DNA of 64,000 nucleotides from Porphyromonas macacae DSM 20710 = JCM 13914 (GTDB lineage Bacteria > Bacteroidota > Bacteroidia > Bacteroidales > Porphyromonadaceae): NCBI RefSeq assembly GCF_000379945.1, contig NZ_KB904147.1, forward strand, positions 1 to 64,000, read 5' to 3'. Every line of letters starts with the position of its first letter. Within the stretch, counting starts at the first letter, position 1. The position numbers and the translations under genes are program-made. This document shows positions 39,443-48,775 of this stretch, in pieces. A model generated the notes under the pieces. It was not told where the DNA came from. It ran no database searches and saw nothing but the letters and a program-made list of their open reading frames with translations.

Positions 39443-39450
39443 CAAATATA
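39443..39450 (-). promoter_or_regulatory. -7 box (TATATTTG on minus strand) immediately upstream of hflX
   Basis: The plus strand reads CAAATATA. Only five bases separate it from the ATG of hflX, which begins at 39437. Confidence 0.45.
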
Positions 39451-39524
39451 CGTTATACGCTTATTTTATAAACAATAAGCCGGTTGCATAATATCCCTCC
39501 GCACCTTGGTTACAATGAAAAATT

Positions 39525-39570
39525 AAGGGCACACCATAAATCTGCTCAAAGCAATTTATGATGCACCCTT
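39525..39570 (-). terminator. Terminator of the CoA-transferase gene
   Basis: The imperfect inverted repeat AAGGGCACACCATAAAT against ATTTATGATGCACCCTT pairs over about 15 bp. T residues follow on the minus strand. It lies 23 bp after the stop codon. Confidence 0.65.
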
Positions 39571-39592
39571 TAATTTTATTGTCAAAGAGATA

Positions 39593-41086
39593 TTATTTAT
39601 ACTCTTCCCATTTTACATTCCTCATATCACCGCTTTTCGCCATTTCCAGATGGAAAGCAAAGCATGCTTTGAGGTTTTGAGGTGTTTGTCCCTTAATACC
39701 CATATTCAGATAATCCGTCAGGAGTTCACGGTAATCCGGATGTACACAATTTTTGATAATTTCTTCGGCGCGTTCACGAGGGGTTTTGCCACGTAAGTCG
39801 GCAATGCCGTATTCGGTAATAATAACCTTTACAGAATGCTCCGAATGATCCATGTGTGAAACCAAAGGAACAAAAGCACTGATTTTCCCGTCCTTGGCTG
39901 TACTGGGTGTTGTGAAAATAGAGATATAACCGTTGCGGGTGAAATCGCCGGAACCACCGATACCGTTCATCATGCGCACACCGTTTACATGAGTAGAATT
40001 GATGTTTCCGAAAATATCGGCTTCCAAAGCCGTATTGATGGTGATAACCCCTAAACGACGTACAATTTCCGGGCTGTTGGAGTATTCTTGCGGACGAAGC
40101 AACAGCTTATCCTTAAAGAAATCGAGGTTGGAATATATATCGCGAATAACTTGGCGGCTTACACTTAACGAACAACCGCTGGCAAATTTAACACGACCCT
40201 TTTTCATCAAGGCAATAACAGCATCCTGAATAACTTCCGTATAAACATTGAATGCCGGAATTTCGGGATTGTCACCCAAAGCTCCCAATACGGCATTAGC
40301 CACATTGCCTACACCGCTTTGCAATGGTAGAAATTCGGCCGGAATACGGCCGGCTTTCAATTCGCCAACAAGGAATTTTGCTACATTGTCACCAATGGCT
40401 TTGGTAACATCGTCAAGCGGAGCAAAACCGCTATCGTCATTTGGCTCGCTGGTACGCACCACGCCTACAATTTTAGCAGGATCGACTTTCAAAACATCAC
40501 AACCGGCACGATCGCTCGGAGAGTATACAGGCAATTCTTTACGGTAAGGAGGGTCGGCCGGTTCGCACAAATCATGTATACCACGTATTTCTTTGGGATG
40601 CTTGTCATTCAACTCCACTATGATCTTATCGGCCAGACGACAGATGGTAGGTGTGATACCTACACCGCTCGTCGGCACTATTTCCCCTTCCTCTGTCACA
40701 TCGGCAGCCTCAATAATAGCCACATTGACCGGTCCCAGAAAACCGTAACGTATTTCCTGAGCTTCCATAGAAAGGTGCATGTCAAAATAGTTTACCTCGC
40801 TGTTATTAATGGCTGTTCGCATATCTTTGTTAGACTGATACGGAGTTCGAAACTTTACGGCATGGGCACGAGCTAATTCGCCATCCAAACGATCTCCGGT
40901 ACTTGCACCGGTAAACATCCCGATTTTAAACGGTTTTCCTTCTTTGTGAAAAGATTCTGCACGTCTGGCAATAGCCGCAGGAATCACTTTGGGGCATCCT
41001 GCCGGAGTAAATCCGCTAAACCCCACATTGTCATTGTGCTGAACATACTCAGCAGCTTCATCGGCTGTAATAAATTTCAGTGCCAT
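39593..41086 (-). CDS. Succinyl-CoA:acetate CoA-transferase (acetyl-CoA hydrolase/transferase family)
   Basis: A 497-residue enzyme that moves CoA between succinyl-CoA and acetate, feeding fermentation to acetate, propionate or butyrate. The catalytic glutamate is Glu284 in NVYTEVIQD. The GFSGFTPAG opening, the GSGGSGDF-like loop (read here as NGIGGSGDFTRNGYISIF) and the C-terminal ITEYGIADLRGKTPRERAE block fit class I CoA-transferases of the ACH1/SCACT type. It has its own promoter box and terminator. Confidence 0.9.
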   Translation of the reverse strand: MALKFITADEAAEYVQHNDNVGFSGFTPAGCPKVIPAAIARRAESFHKEGKPFKIGMFTGASTGDRLDGELARAHAVKFRTPYQSNKDMRTAINNSEVNYFDMHLSMEAQEIRYGFLGPVNVAIIEAADVTEEGEIVPTSGVGITPTICRLADKIIVELNDKHPKEIRGIHDLCEPADPPYRKELPVYSPSDRAGCDVLKVDPAKIVGVVRTSEPNDDSGFAPLDDVTKAIGDNVAKFLVGELKAGRIPAEFLPLQSGVGNVANAVLGALGDNPEIPAFNVYTEVIQDAVIALMKKGRVKFASGCSLSVSRQVIRDIYSNLDFFKDKLLLRPQEYSNSPEIVRRLGVITINTALEADIFGNINSTHVNGVRMMNGIGGSGDFTRNGYISIFTTPSTAKDGKISAFVPLVSHMDHSEHSVKVIITEYGIADLRGKTPRERAEEIIKNCVHPDYRELLTDYLNMGIKGQTPQNLKACFAFHLEMAKSGDMRNVKWEEYK

Positions 41087-41574
41087 AAAATGAAATTATT
41101 GGATTTTTTATATGATTAGAATGATTTTCAATCGTACTTAACTGTTGTATAATTACCTAAAACAAGAAAAGATTCGATTTACCTCTTTTCCAAGACAAAT
41201 GATGTAGTTTATTTATTTTTGTGATACCAAAGATATAGATTATTCTATGAAAAAACATCTTTATTAAATCGGAATCCCTTTATCAGGAAAATCTTGAACA
41301 ATATTATATGCTAAAGTTTTATAATAATTATTCAAAAGTTTCATTTTGTATAGAGGGTACAGGTAAAAATGAAAATTGGAGCAAACTTCCCAGCCTACTC
41401 CAATTTGATTTAACCAAAACCTTAACTATGAAAAATCTTACCTTTTTCATAGGCAAATATAGTATGGAAGTTTTAACAAACCAAATATTTACAAAACAAA
41501 ATCAAACGAAAATGTTGTTTTTTAATAAAATAGCAAAATAAAGTTGCATATAATTAAATTAGAAGAAAGAAAAA
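41087..41574. other. Intergenic stretch between divergent CoA-transferase and miaB genes
   Basis: This AT-rich 488-bp gap contains the CoA-transferase -7 box near 41228 and must contain the miaB promoter. A 77-codon open frame (41308-41541) lacks gene-like composition and is not called. Nothing else was recognised. Confidence 0.6.
41228..41235 (-). promoter_or_regulatory. -7 box (TATCTTTG on minus strand) of the CoA-transferase gene
   Basis: The plus strand reads CAAAGATA, about 140 bp before the start codon at 41086. Confidence 0.5.
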
Positions 41575-42903
41575 GTGAATAAGCTATTGTATATAGAAAC
41601 TTACGGATGCCAGATGAATGTGGCCGATAGCGAAGTGGTTGCTTCTATCATGCAGATGGACGGTTATGCACTGACAGAAGATCCAGCCCAAGCCGACGCT
41701 ATATTGATCAATACGTGCTCTGTAAGGGATAATGCAGAACAAAAAGTGTTAAACCGCCTCGAGTATTATAACGGCATGAGACGTAAGTCGGGTAAAAAGG
41801 TTGCACTCGGGGTACTGGGCTGCATGGCTGAGCGCGTACAGGACGAACTGATTAAAAATCATCATGTGGATTTGGTCGTGGGGCCCGACAGCTATCTGGA
41901 TCTGCCCAATCTGATCGGTGCAGTAGAGCGTGGAGAAAAAGCCATCAATATAGAACTATCCACTCAAGAAACGTATAAGGATGTAATGCCGCTGAAAATA
42001 GGCGGCGTGCATATTTCCGGATTCGTTTCTATTATGAGGGGCTGCAATAATTTTTGCACCTACTGTATCGTACCTTATACCAGGGGACGTGAAAGAAGCA
42101 GGGAGTTGAACAGCATTATTCGTGAAGTTCGAGATCTGCGCGATAAAAACTATCGTGAAGTAACCCTCCTCGGACAAAACGTAAACTCCTATGCCTACAA
42201 TAATAATGGACACATTGTGAACTTTGCAGAACTTCTGGATGCAGTGGCACGTGAAGTACCGGATATGCGCATTCGTTTTACATCCCCTCACCCCAAAGAT
42301 ATGGATGACGAAACAATAGCCGTAATGGCCCGCCACCACAATATATGCAACCATATTCATTTGCCGGCACAGTCCGGAAGTAACAAAATCCTAAGACTGA
42401 TGAAGCGCAATTATACCCGTGAGTGGTATCTGGAGCGCGTAGCTGCCATTCGCCGCCGGATACCCGACTGCGCCATCAGTTCAGACCTGTTTTGTGGTTT
42501 TCATGACGAAACGGAAGAGGATTTTCAAGATACTCTCTCGCTGATGCGCGAAGTCGGTTTTGACAGTTCATTCATGTTCAAATACTCCGAGCGCCCCGGC
42601 ACCTACGCAGCCCGTAAACTGGCAGATAATGTGCCGGAAGAAATCAAGCTGAGACGACTCTCCGAAATGATCGACCTGCAAAATCGGTTAAGTTTGGAAA
42701 GTAACCTTAGAGATGTGGGCAAAGAATTTGAAGTTCTGATCGAAGGCTTCAGCAAGCGTTCGCGCGAACAGCTCTTCGGCCGCACACAACAGAATAAAGT
42801 AGTTATTTTCGACAAGAAGAATTACAGAGTAGGACAGTACATCAAGGTGTGCATAGACTCCGTATCTTCTGCCACACTTATCGGGCACCCCGCAGAGAAG
42901 TAG
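41575..42903 (+). CDS. miaB: tRNA-2-methylthio-N6-dimethylallyladenosine synthase
   Basis: A 442-residue radical-SAM methylthiotransferase acting on A37 of tRNA. The N-terminal domain has its own cluster cysteines beginning with Cys12 (ETYGCQMN). The radical-SAM cluster is Cys157, Cys161 and Cys164 (GCNNFCTYCIVPYTRGRE). The C-terminal TRAM domain is present. The start is GTG, preceded by the purine-rich AGAAGAAAGAAAAA. No ATG in this frame lies nearby. A terminator follows. Confidence 0.93.
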   Translation: MNKLLYIETYGCQMNVADSEVVASIMQMDGYALTEDPAQADAILINTCSVRDNAEQKVLNRLEYYNGMRRKSGKKVALGVLGCMAERVQDELIKNHHVDLVVGPDSYLDLPNLIGAVERGEKAINIELSTQETYKDVMPLKIGGVHISGFVSIMRGCNNFCTYCIVPYTRGRERSRELNSIIREVRDLRDKNYREVTLLGQNVNSYAYNNNGHIVNFAELLDAVAREVPDMRIRFTSPHPKDMDDETIAVMARHHNICNHIHLPAQSGSNKILRLMKRNYTREWYLERVAAIRRRIPDCAISSDLFCGFHDETEEDFQDTLSLMREVGFDSSFMFKYSERPGTYAARKLADNVPEEIKLRRLSEMIDLQNRLSLESNLRDVGKEFEVLIEGFSKRSREQLFGRTQQNKVVIFDKKNYRVGQYIKVCIDSVSSATLIGHPAEK

Positions 42904-42919
42904 GCATCTCATAATTATT

Positions 42920-42955
42920 AGCCACAAGGAGCCTTAGAAACAGTTCCTTGTGGCT
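42920..42955 (+). terminator. Terminator of miaB
   Basis: A perfect 11-bp stem, AGCCACAAGGA (42920-42930) and TCCTTGTGGCT (42945-42955), then ATTTTATT. Confidence 0.8.
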
Positions 42956-42962
42956 ATTTTAT

Positions 42963-42970
42963 TATCTTTG
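42963..42970 (+). promoter_or_regulatory. -7 box (TATCTTTG) of the trpS operon
   Basis: An exact match to TAnnTTTG directly after the miaB terminator and 28 bp before the trpS ATG. Confidence 0.5.
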
Positions 42971-42997
42971 CCCAAAAGGTTTTAGTAAATATACAAT

Positions 42998-43984
42998 ATG
43001 GAAACAGTAGTAAGCGGTATCAGGCCGACAGGCAATTTGCATCTTGGTAATTATTACGGCGCAGTACGTGCATTCGTTCAGATGCAACATGAATATAATT
43101 GTCTTTTTTTTATTGCCGACTGGCACTCCCTGACTACACACCCCAAACCCGATAATATTGTTAAAAGTGCACATACCATCCTGGCCGAATATCTGGCCTG
43201 TGGCATCGACCCTGAAAAAGCAACCATATATATACAGAGCGATGTGCCCGAAGTGCTGGAGCTATACCTTTACCTGAACATGAATGCCTATTTGGGCGAG
43301 TTGGAGCGGACAACGACATTCAAGGAAAAAGCCCGCAAACAACCGGATAATGTAAATGCCGGATTGCTTACGTATCCTACTCTGATGGCTGCGGATATTT
43401 TACTTCACCGGGCTGTCAAAGTACCCGTGGGCAAGGATCAGGAACAAAACATGGAAATGGCACGCAAATTCAGTCGTCGCTTCAATAATATATACGGCGT
43501 CGAGTTTTTCCCCGAACCCCAATCTTTCAGTCTGGGCGAACGGGCTTTGAAGATACCGGGACTGGACGGATCTGGTAAAATGGGCAAAAGCGAAGGTAAT
43601 GCCATTTACCTGATAGACGACGAAAAGACCCTTACGAAAAAGGTAATGAGAGCGGTTACGGATGCCGGCCCCACAGAGCCGAACAGCAAAATGCCGGAGC
43701 CGATCCAAAACCTCTTTACACTGCTGGGCATTGTCTCCACACCTGAAACTTATGAGTATTTCATCGGCAAATACAACGATTGCAGCATCCGGTACGGTGA
43801 TCTGAAAAAGCAGTTGGCTGCGGATATCGTAGCAGCCACGGCTCCCATACGCCGGCGCATCATGGATTTGAGTGCAGATGAAGAGTATCTCAAAAAAGTA
43901 GCTGTGCGAGGTGCGGAGAAAGCACGTGAAAGTGCACGTACTACAATAGATGAAGTAAGAAAGATTATCGGCTTCGGCAAATAA
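42998..43984 (+). CDS. trpS: Tryptophanyl-tRNA synthetase
   Basis: A 328-residue class I aminoacyl-tRNA synthetase that charges tRNA-Trp. The HIGH-type motif is in RPTGNLHLGNYYGAV near residue 12 and the KMSKS equivalent is GSGKMGKSEGN near 190. GKDQEQNME contributes to tryptophan recognition. Length is standard. It heads a set with the DUF3127 gene (39-bp gap) and rlmH. Confidence 0.95.
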   Translation: METVVSGIRPTGNLHLGNYYGAVRAFVQMQHEYNCLFFIADWHSLTTHPKPDNIVKSAHTILAEYLACGIDPEKATIYIQSDVPEVLELYLYLNMNAYLGELERTTTFKEKARKQPDNVNAGLLTYPTLMAADILLHRAVKVPVGKDQEQNMEMARKFSRRFNNIYGVEFFPEPQSFSLGERALKIPGLDGSGKMGKSEGNAIYLIDDEKTLTKKVMRAVTDAGPTEPNSKMPEPIQNLFTLLGIVSTPETYEYFIGKYNDCSIRYGDLKKQLAADIVAATAPIRRRIMDLSADEEYLKKVAVRGAEKARESARTTIDEVRKIIGFGK

Positions 43985-44023
43985 GAATCGTAAAAACAGT
44001 AACACAAAATAAAAAACTAAACA

Positions 44024-44440
44024 ATGGAAATCAAAGGAAAAATCATTCAGGTAATGGAACCAATCGGCGGCATAAGCAAAAGCACCGGTAAAGAGTGGAA
44101 AAAACAAGAATATATTCTGGAAACGACCGATTCGCAATATCCGCGTAAAATCTGTTTCAATCTGTGGGGTGATGTTATAGACCGGGCAAACATTCAATTG
44201 GGCGAAGATGTAACCGTCCAAGTCGATATAGAAAGCCGGGAGTTCAACGGCCGTTGGTACACAGACGTAAAGGGATGGCGTGTAGACCGCGGAGATCAGA
44301 CTCAAGCCCCCTCTGTATCGGATTATAACCAACCATATGCCCAACCGGCAACAGGCTATGCCGCACCCAATAACTATAATGCTCCCCAACAGCCATCATC
44401 GGGCTTAAGCGAAGGAGCCGGGGATGACCTGCCCTTCTAA
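44024..44440 (+). CDS. DUF3127 OB-fold protein with SSB-like C-terminal tail
   Basis: A 138-residue protein. Residues 1-90 match the DUF3127 family, a small OB-like beta domain common in Bacteroidota, with EWKKQEYILETTDSQYPRK and CFNLWGDVIDRA as landmarks. Residues 95-125 are a flexible Gln/Pro/Ala/Tyr-rich linker. The protein ends GAGDDLPF, close to the DDDIPF tip of single-stranded DNA-binding protein. This suggests a single-stranded nucleic-acid role with partner recruitment through the tail, but no function is established here. It ends 16 bp before the rlmH start. Confidence 0.8.
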   Translation: MEIKGKIIQVMEPIGGISKSTGKEWKKQEYILETTDSQYPRKICFNLWGDVIDRANIQLGEDVTVQVDIESREFNGRWYTDVKGWRVDRGDQTQAPSVSDYNQPYAQPATGYAAPNNYNAPQQPSSGLSEGAGDDLPF

Positions 44441-44456
44441 AAACCGTTCCATTATC

Positions 44457-44930
44457 ATGCGCATAACACTCCTCGTAGTGGGAAAAACAGACAGCCGTCC
44501 GGTAGCAGACCTGACGGCTGTTTACATTGAAAGACTTAAACACTACATACCGTTCGACATGCAGATAATACCCGACGTCAAGAAGTCGGCACGTACGGAC
44601 GAACAAACTCAAAAACGATCTGAGGGACAAGAAATTTTGAAGGCACTGACACCTTCTGATACGGTAATCTTATTGGATGAAAACGGTAAACAATATAGCA
44701 GCATGGAATACGCCTCACTGCTACAAAAATATATGCTCAGCGGCATTAAACGACTCGTATTCATAGTAGGTGGTCCTTACGGATTCAGCGATGAAGTATA
44801 CAAACGTGCCGATGGAAAAATATCTTTAAGTAAAATGACGTTCTCTCATCAAATGATTCGGCCTTTTATTACAGAACAAATCTACCGTGCCTATACCATT
44901 TTGAACAACGAACCATACCATCATGCATAA
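44457..44930 (+). CDS. rlmH: 23S rRNA pseudouridine(1915)-N3-methyltransferase
   Basis: A 157-residue SPOUT methyltransferase acting on helix 69 of 23S rRNA in the assembled ribosome. It begins MRITLLVVGKTDSRPV and contains the knot motif VFIVGGPYGFSDEV and the tail SHQMIRPFITEQIYRA. The ATG at 44457 starts the conserved region; an earlier in-frame ATG at 44424 overlaps the DUF3127 gene and lacks conservation. Confidence 0.94.
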   Translation: MRITLLVVGKTDSRPVADLTAVYIERLKHYIPFDMQIIPDVKKSARTDEQTQKRSEGQEILKALTPSDTVILLDENGKQYSSMEYASLLQKYMLSGIKRLVFIVGGPYGFSDEVYKRADGKISLSKMTFSHQMIRPFITEQIYRAYTILNNEPYHHA

Positions 44931-45057
44931 CCGGCCGAGGCACTACCCTTTTGTTAACAACCCCAATATTGATTAACAGAAACAAATTGCTTACATCATC
45001 ACATTAAACTCAATATTACAATACAAAAGAAACACCATTGTGCCTTTAATCAATGAC

Positions 45058-45720
45058 TTATGCATTAATCTCTTTATCTTTATCACTTACAAATATAGAA
45101 GCAATATAAGCTGTAAAAGTTCCAAAAAGTCCAACCCCGGCAGTCATTAAAAACAAAGCAATAATCCTTCCTTCAATTGTTATAGGATATCTATCTCCAT
45201 AACCAACGGTCGTAATTGTTGTAAAAGCCCACCAAACAGCATCTTCTGCTGTTCGTATATTGCTTTCAGGCATATTTTCTACTTGAAGAATAGCGATAGA
45301 TGAAAAAATAATCATCAGTATGGCCAAAATAGCAGCAGAACTGAAAGAACCTTTTGCTTTATCTTTAAAAATGTATGATATAAACTCTTTGGTTGTATGA
45401 AAAGCTTTAACAATTCGAATCAAACGTAATAACCTGAAAATTCTACCAAATCTCAAAAAATTTATCATCGGAATACTGGATATCAAATCAATCCAGCCCC
45501 AACGCATAAATTTTAATTTATTATGAGACTTATGAAACCTGATACAAAAGTCGGCAAAAAAGAACAGGCAAATAGCCATGTCAATATAATTTAACAATAT
45601 AGATGTCTGCTCCGGCAATTTGAATAAAGTATCGACGATTAATGCAATCAAAACATATATTGATAAAACAAGAACGGCCAAATTTAGAAAGCTAAACCTA
45701 TTTGAGAGATTATTTTTCAT
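45058..45720 (-). CDS. Voltage-gated-type potassium channel (six membrane segments)
   Basis: A 220-residue inner-membrane channel subunit. S1 spans about residues 11-33, S2 is LLNYIDMAICLFFFADF, S3 is WIDLISSIPMI, and the S4 sensor RFGRIFRLLRLIRIVK has positive residues at every third position. S5, a pore helix and the filter TTVGYGD (170-176), and S6 follow. The charged S4 supports real voltage sensing, as in KvAP-like channels. It has no cytoplasmic RCK domain. The tetrameric state is assumed from the family. Confidence 0.9.
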   Translation of the reverse strand: MKNNLSNRFSFLNLAVLVLSIYVLIALIVDTLFKLPEQTSILLNYIDMAICLFFFADFCIRFHKSHNKLKFMRWGWIDLISSIPMINFLRFGRIFRLLRLIRIVKAFHTTKEFISYIFKDKAKGSFSSAAILAILMIIFSSIAILQVENMPESNIRTAEDAVWWAFTTITTVGYGDRYPITIEGRIIALFLMTAGVGLFGTFTAYIASIFVSDKDKEINA

Positions 45721-46088
45721 GTTTTAATCACCTAAGTAAATCTAAAAATTGATATTCCATTACATATCTATCTTAAAAAGATTTTTTACTATACCAAATG
45801 AATAAGACGACTTACAAAAATAAGAAATCCCCCGTCTCTACTGAAATATCCAGCATTATTTCTTCATTAGAATATGCTGATTAAAAAACACATTCCAGAG
45901 AACAGGATAAATAGAAAGTAAAATTATAGTGTTTTCTACTCCGGAATATGAATAATATTTTATTGGATAAAACAATATTTATGTTTGTTTTTCATATTCA
46001 TTTTCTCTCAAAATAAGGACAAAAACCGAATTTCGACTCTCTACTTTTTATGCATCAAAAATACTGTTTTTGCTCAATCTTAAGAAGT

Positions 46089-46202
46089 TCAAAATTCTCT
46101 GCCTGATGGTTCAAAATCCATCAGGCAAAGAAAAAAAATCCAAGTTAACTTCGTTGAAAATCCGTCAGGCAAAGAATTTTCAAGCATCAGGCAGAGAATT
46201 TT
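46089..46202 (-). repeat. Dispersed palindromic element, copy 3 (opposite orientation)
   Basis: The outer arms are AAAATTCTCTGCCTGATGG and, at the other end, CATCAGGCAGAGAATTTT. Inside are two copies of CAGGCAAAG facing the opposite way from the TTTGCCTG in copies 1 and 2. The reverse complement of this stretch aligns with 24405-24516 nearly base for base. It lies 158 bp from the end of htpG. Confidence 0.85.
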
Positions 46203-46283
46203 AATACGTGTCGAAATGAAATGAACGAGAATATATACGCGGAAATAAAACAGTCATCCGAATTCCTTGCCTCTTCAATAAAA

Positions 46284-46320
46284 AATTGCCCGAACCGCAT
46301 GGGAAGGCGGCCGGGCAATT
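46284..46320 (-). terminator. Terminator of htpG
   Basis: A strong hairpin with arms AATTGCCCG and CGGGCAATT plus inner GC pairs. The minus strand ends in a T run (AATAAAAAATT on plus). Confidence 0.85.
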
Positions 46321-46360
46321 CTTTTTATTATCTTACTTAAAAATAACTAAACGGGAAGTC

Positions 46361-48421
46361 CTATTTCAGCAACTGTTGACTGCGATGGATAAATTGCGCC
46401 AAGGCTTCGCCCGTCAATAAACCGCTACCCAACATAGCCAAGTCTACGAGCTGGCCGACCAAATCGTTTTCCGCCCCAAACTGTTGCAGCTTTTTATTAA
46501 GCTCTCCCTCTGTTTCAGCCTGAGAAGCAGCTGCATCACTCAGCGTATTACGCTCTTCTTCTGTTACCTCATCGGCTTTTTTAGCATTTTGCGCCTCACG
46601 GAGTTTAGTCACCTCAGCTGTACGCTCTGCCAATGTTTTGCGTATATCGATCAGCTGTTCCTCTAAAACAGCTTTTTCATCGTTTAATATCCGGCTGATA
46701 AGAGAATGATCTGTGTTGAGCACAAGATTGTGGCTTTCGGGCATTTGACCGTAAAATCCCATTCCCGGCTGCATCTTGGCCATATCCTGCATACGACGCA
46801 TAAATTCGCCCTGAGTTACAAGTACCGCATCGGCATCGGCTCCCATGGATTCAAAAGCAACCTGATAGATTCTTTTCTCGTCTTTGGGCAGACGACCGTT
46901 AAAAATCTGTTTCAATGTATCCTGCTCTTCTGCAGTCAGTGTAACCTTACCGGCATCTTCTTTAACGATGAGACGGTTAATCGAATCGCTATCTACTCGA
47001 ACAAAGCGAGTTTTCTCATTTTTCTGCTCCATCTGGCTGATGGCATGCACATCGAACGGGCTATCCATCATGAGCACACTGTAGCCTTTGTCCAACGCTT
47101 TCTTTATATAGTTGTACTGGCTGTTTTTTTCTGTGGCATAAAGGTAAACCACCTGTCCGTCTTTATCAGTCTGTTCTCCTTCAATTAAAGTACGGTACTC
47201 TTCCCACGTATATTTCTTATCATCGATATCGGTAAGCAGGCAGAATTTATTGGCACGGTCGTAAAATTTCTCATCACTGAGCATACCGTATTGAATGAAT
47301 ATTTTCAGGCTCTCCCATTTTTCCTCAAAAATCGAACGCTCATTTTTGAATAATTCCTCCAGACGATCTGCTACTTTCTTTGTAATGTGGCTGGAAATTT
47401 TCTTAACATTGCTATCGCTTTGCAGGTATGAACGAGACACGTTTAGAGGAATATCGGGCGAATCTATCACACCGTGCAACAAGGTGAGATATTCGGGTAC
47501 GATACCTTCCACTTCTTCCGTTACGAACACCTGATTGCAATAGAGCTGAATTTTATTACGCTGCAGGTCGAGCTGATTCTTAATGCGGGGGAAGTACAAA
47601 ATACCCGTAAGATTGAATGGATAGTCTACGTTGAGATGTATCCAGAAAAGAGGCTCTTCCATGCTCATGGGATAGAGTTCACGGTAGAACGCTTTGTAGT
47701 CTTCATCCTTCAAATCGCCCGGTTTTTTAGTCCAGGCTGGGTTGGTATTATTTATCTGGTTATCCTCGTCGGTATCCACGTATTTGCCATCTTTCCATTC
47801 CTGTTTTTTACCGAAAATAACAGGCACGGTGAGAAACTTGCAATACTTATTGAGCAAACCCTCCAATCGTTCTTTGTTGAGGAAATCCTTGTTTTCTTCG
47901 TCTATGTGAAGTATAATATCCGTGCCTCTGACACTGCGCTCTGCAGGTTCTATGGTATACTGAGGCGAACCGTCGCAGCTCCATTTTACGGCAGGAGCAT
48001 CTTCCCGGTATGATTTGGTAATAACATCCACACGCTCCGAAACCATAAATGCAGAGTAGAAACCCAAACCGAAATGACCGATAATAGAGGCTCCGTTGTC
48101 TTTATATTTATCTAAAAACTCTTCTGCACTTGAGAAAGCGATCTGATTGATGTAGCGTTCGACTTCATCCTCCGTCATACCGATACCCTCGTCGCTCACC
48201 GTAATGGTCTTTGTTTTCGGGTCGAAGCTCACAGTGACTTTCGGAGTGCCGATATCTCCTTTTACTTCGCCTCTGGTTGCCATGGTTTTAAGTTTTTGCG
48301 TGGCATCTACCGCATTGGATATAAGCTCACGAAGGAAAATATCATGATCGCTGTAAAGAAACTTCTTGATAATAGGGAATATGTTTTCACTTGAAACCCC
48401 AATGTTACCTTGTTTACTCAT
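46361..48421 (-). CDS. htpG: Chaperone HtpG (Hsp90)
   Basis: A 686-residue cytoplasmic Hsp90. The GHKL ATP site includes LRELISNAVDAT, DEGIGMTEDEV and GHFGLGFYSAFMV. The middle domain carries the catalytic arginine region (LPLNVSRSYLQ is read here as IPLNVSRSYLQSD). The C-terminal dimer domain is present, and there is no MEEVD tail, as expected for bacteria. Length is in the upper range for bacteria, near that of other Porphyromonas HtpG. Confidence 0.95.
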   Translation of the reverse strand: MSKQGNIGVSSENIFPIIKKFLYSDHDIFLRELISNAVDATQKLKTMATRGEVKGDIGTPKVTVSFDPKTKTITVSDEGIGMTEDEVERYINQIAFSSAEEFLDKYKDNGASIIGHFGLGFYSAFMVSERVDVITKSYREDAPAVKWSCDGSPQYTIEPAERSVRGTDIILHIDEENKDFLNKERLEGLLNKYCKFLTVPVIFGKKQEWKDGKYVDTDEDNQINNTNPAWTKKPGDLKDEDYKAFYRELYPMSMEEPLFWIHLNVDYPFNLTGILYFPRIKNQLDLQRNKIQLYCNQVFVTEEVEGIVPEYLTLLHGVIDSPDIPLNVSRSYLQSDSNVKKISSHITKKVADRLEELFKNERSIFEEKWESLKIFIQYGMLSDEKFYDRANKFCLLTDIDDKKYTWEEYRTLIEGEQTDKDGQVVYLYATEKNSQYNYIKKALDKGYSVLMMDSPFDVHAISQMEQKNEKTRFVRVDSDSINRLIVKEDAGKVTLTAEEQDTLKQIFNGRLPKDEKRIYQVAFESMGADADAVLVTQGEFMRRMQDMAKMQPGMGFYGQMPESHNLVLNTDHSLISRILNDEKAVLEEQLIDIRKTLAERTAEVTKLREAQNAKKADEVTEEERNTLSDAAASQAETEGELNKKLQQFGAENDLVGQLVDLAMLGSGLLTGEALAQFIHRSQQLLK

Positions 48422-48775
48422 TGTTTTTGAAAATATTTTGGTTGTTTTTGAAATCTTTTATTACAAACAAAGTGCCACACATGCAAGAGTAAATCTTCAA
48501 CTGACATTCTGACCGATTAATATCCCAATTAAGCCTAAAAGACAGTTAACAATACATTAGAACGTATTTATCACAATTTTATAATAAGAAAAATAAAACC
48601 TCTTTTTTGCACACACGAATAAAGAATAAAAACTTACGAAAAAAAATGACGGTGTGTCATCATGCGCAAATTACTACGTTGCTTGCGACATTCGGCTTCG
48701 GTCACATACTTTGGTACGCTCCCTTGAGCCTCAGTCTTATCATCTTGTACTTTAGGGATTCTGACGCACATGAAA

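Larger units (their letters stand above)
45721..46360. other. Intergenic stretch between channel and htpG genes
   Basis: This 640-bp AT-rich gap holds copy 3 of the palindromic element (46089-46202) and the htpG terminator (46284-46320). No gene was seen in 45721-46088. Confidence 0.6.

Noticed and set aside
41308-41541. 77-codon open frame upstream of miaB
   Set aside because: Low-complexity, Lys/Asn/Phe-rich composition from AT-rich intergenic DNA, no ribosome-binding site that stands out and no recognisable motif.
43400-44389. Minus-strand frame of 329 codons across trpS and the DUF3127 gene
   Set aside because: It covers two intact conserved genes in antisense and shows no protein family character.
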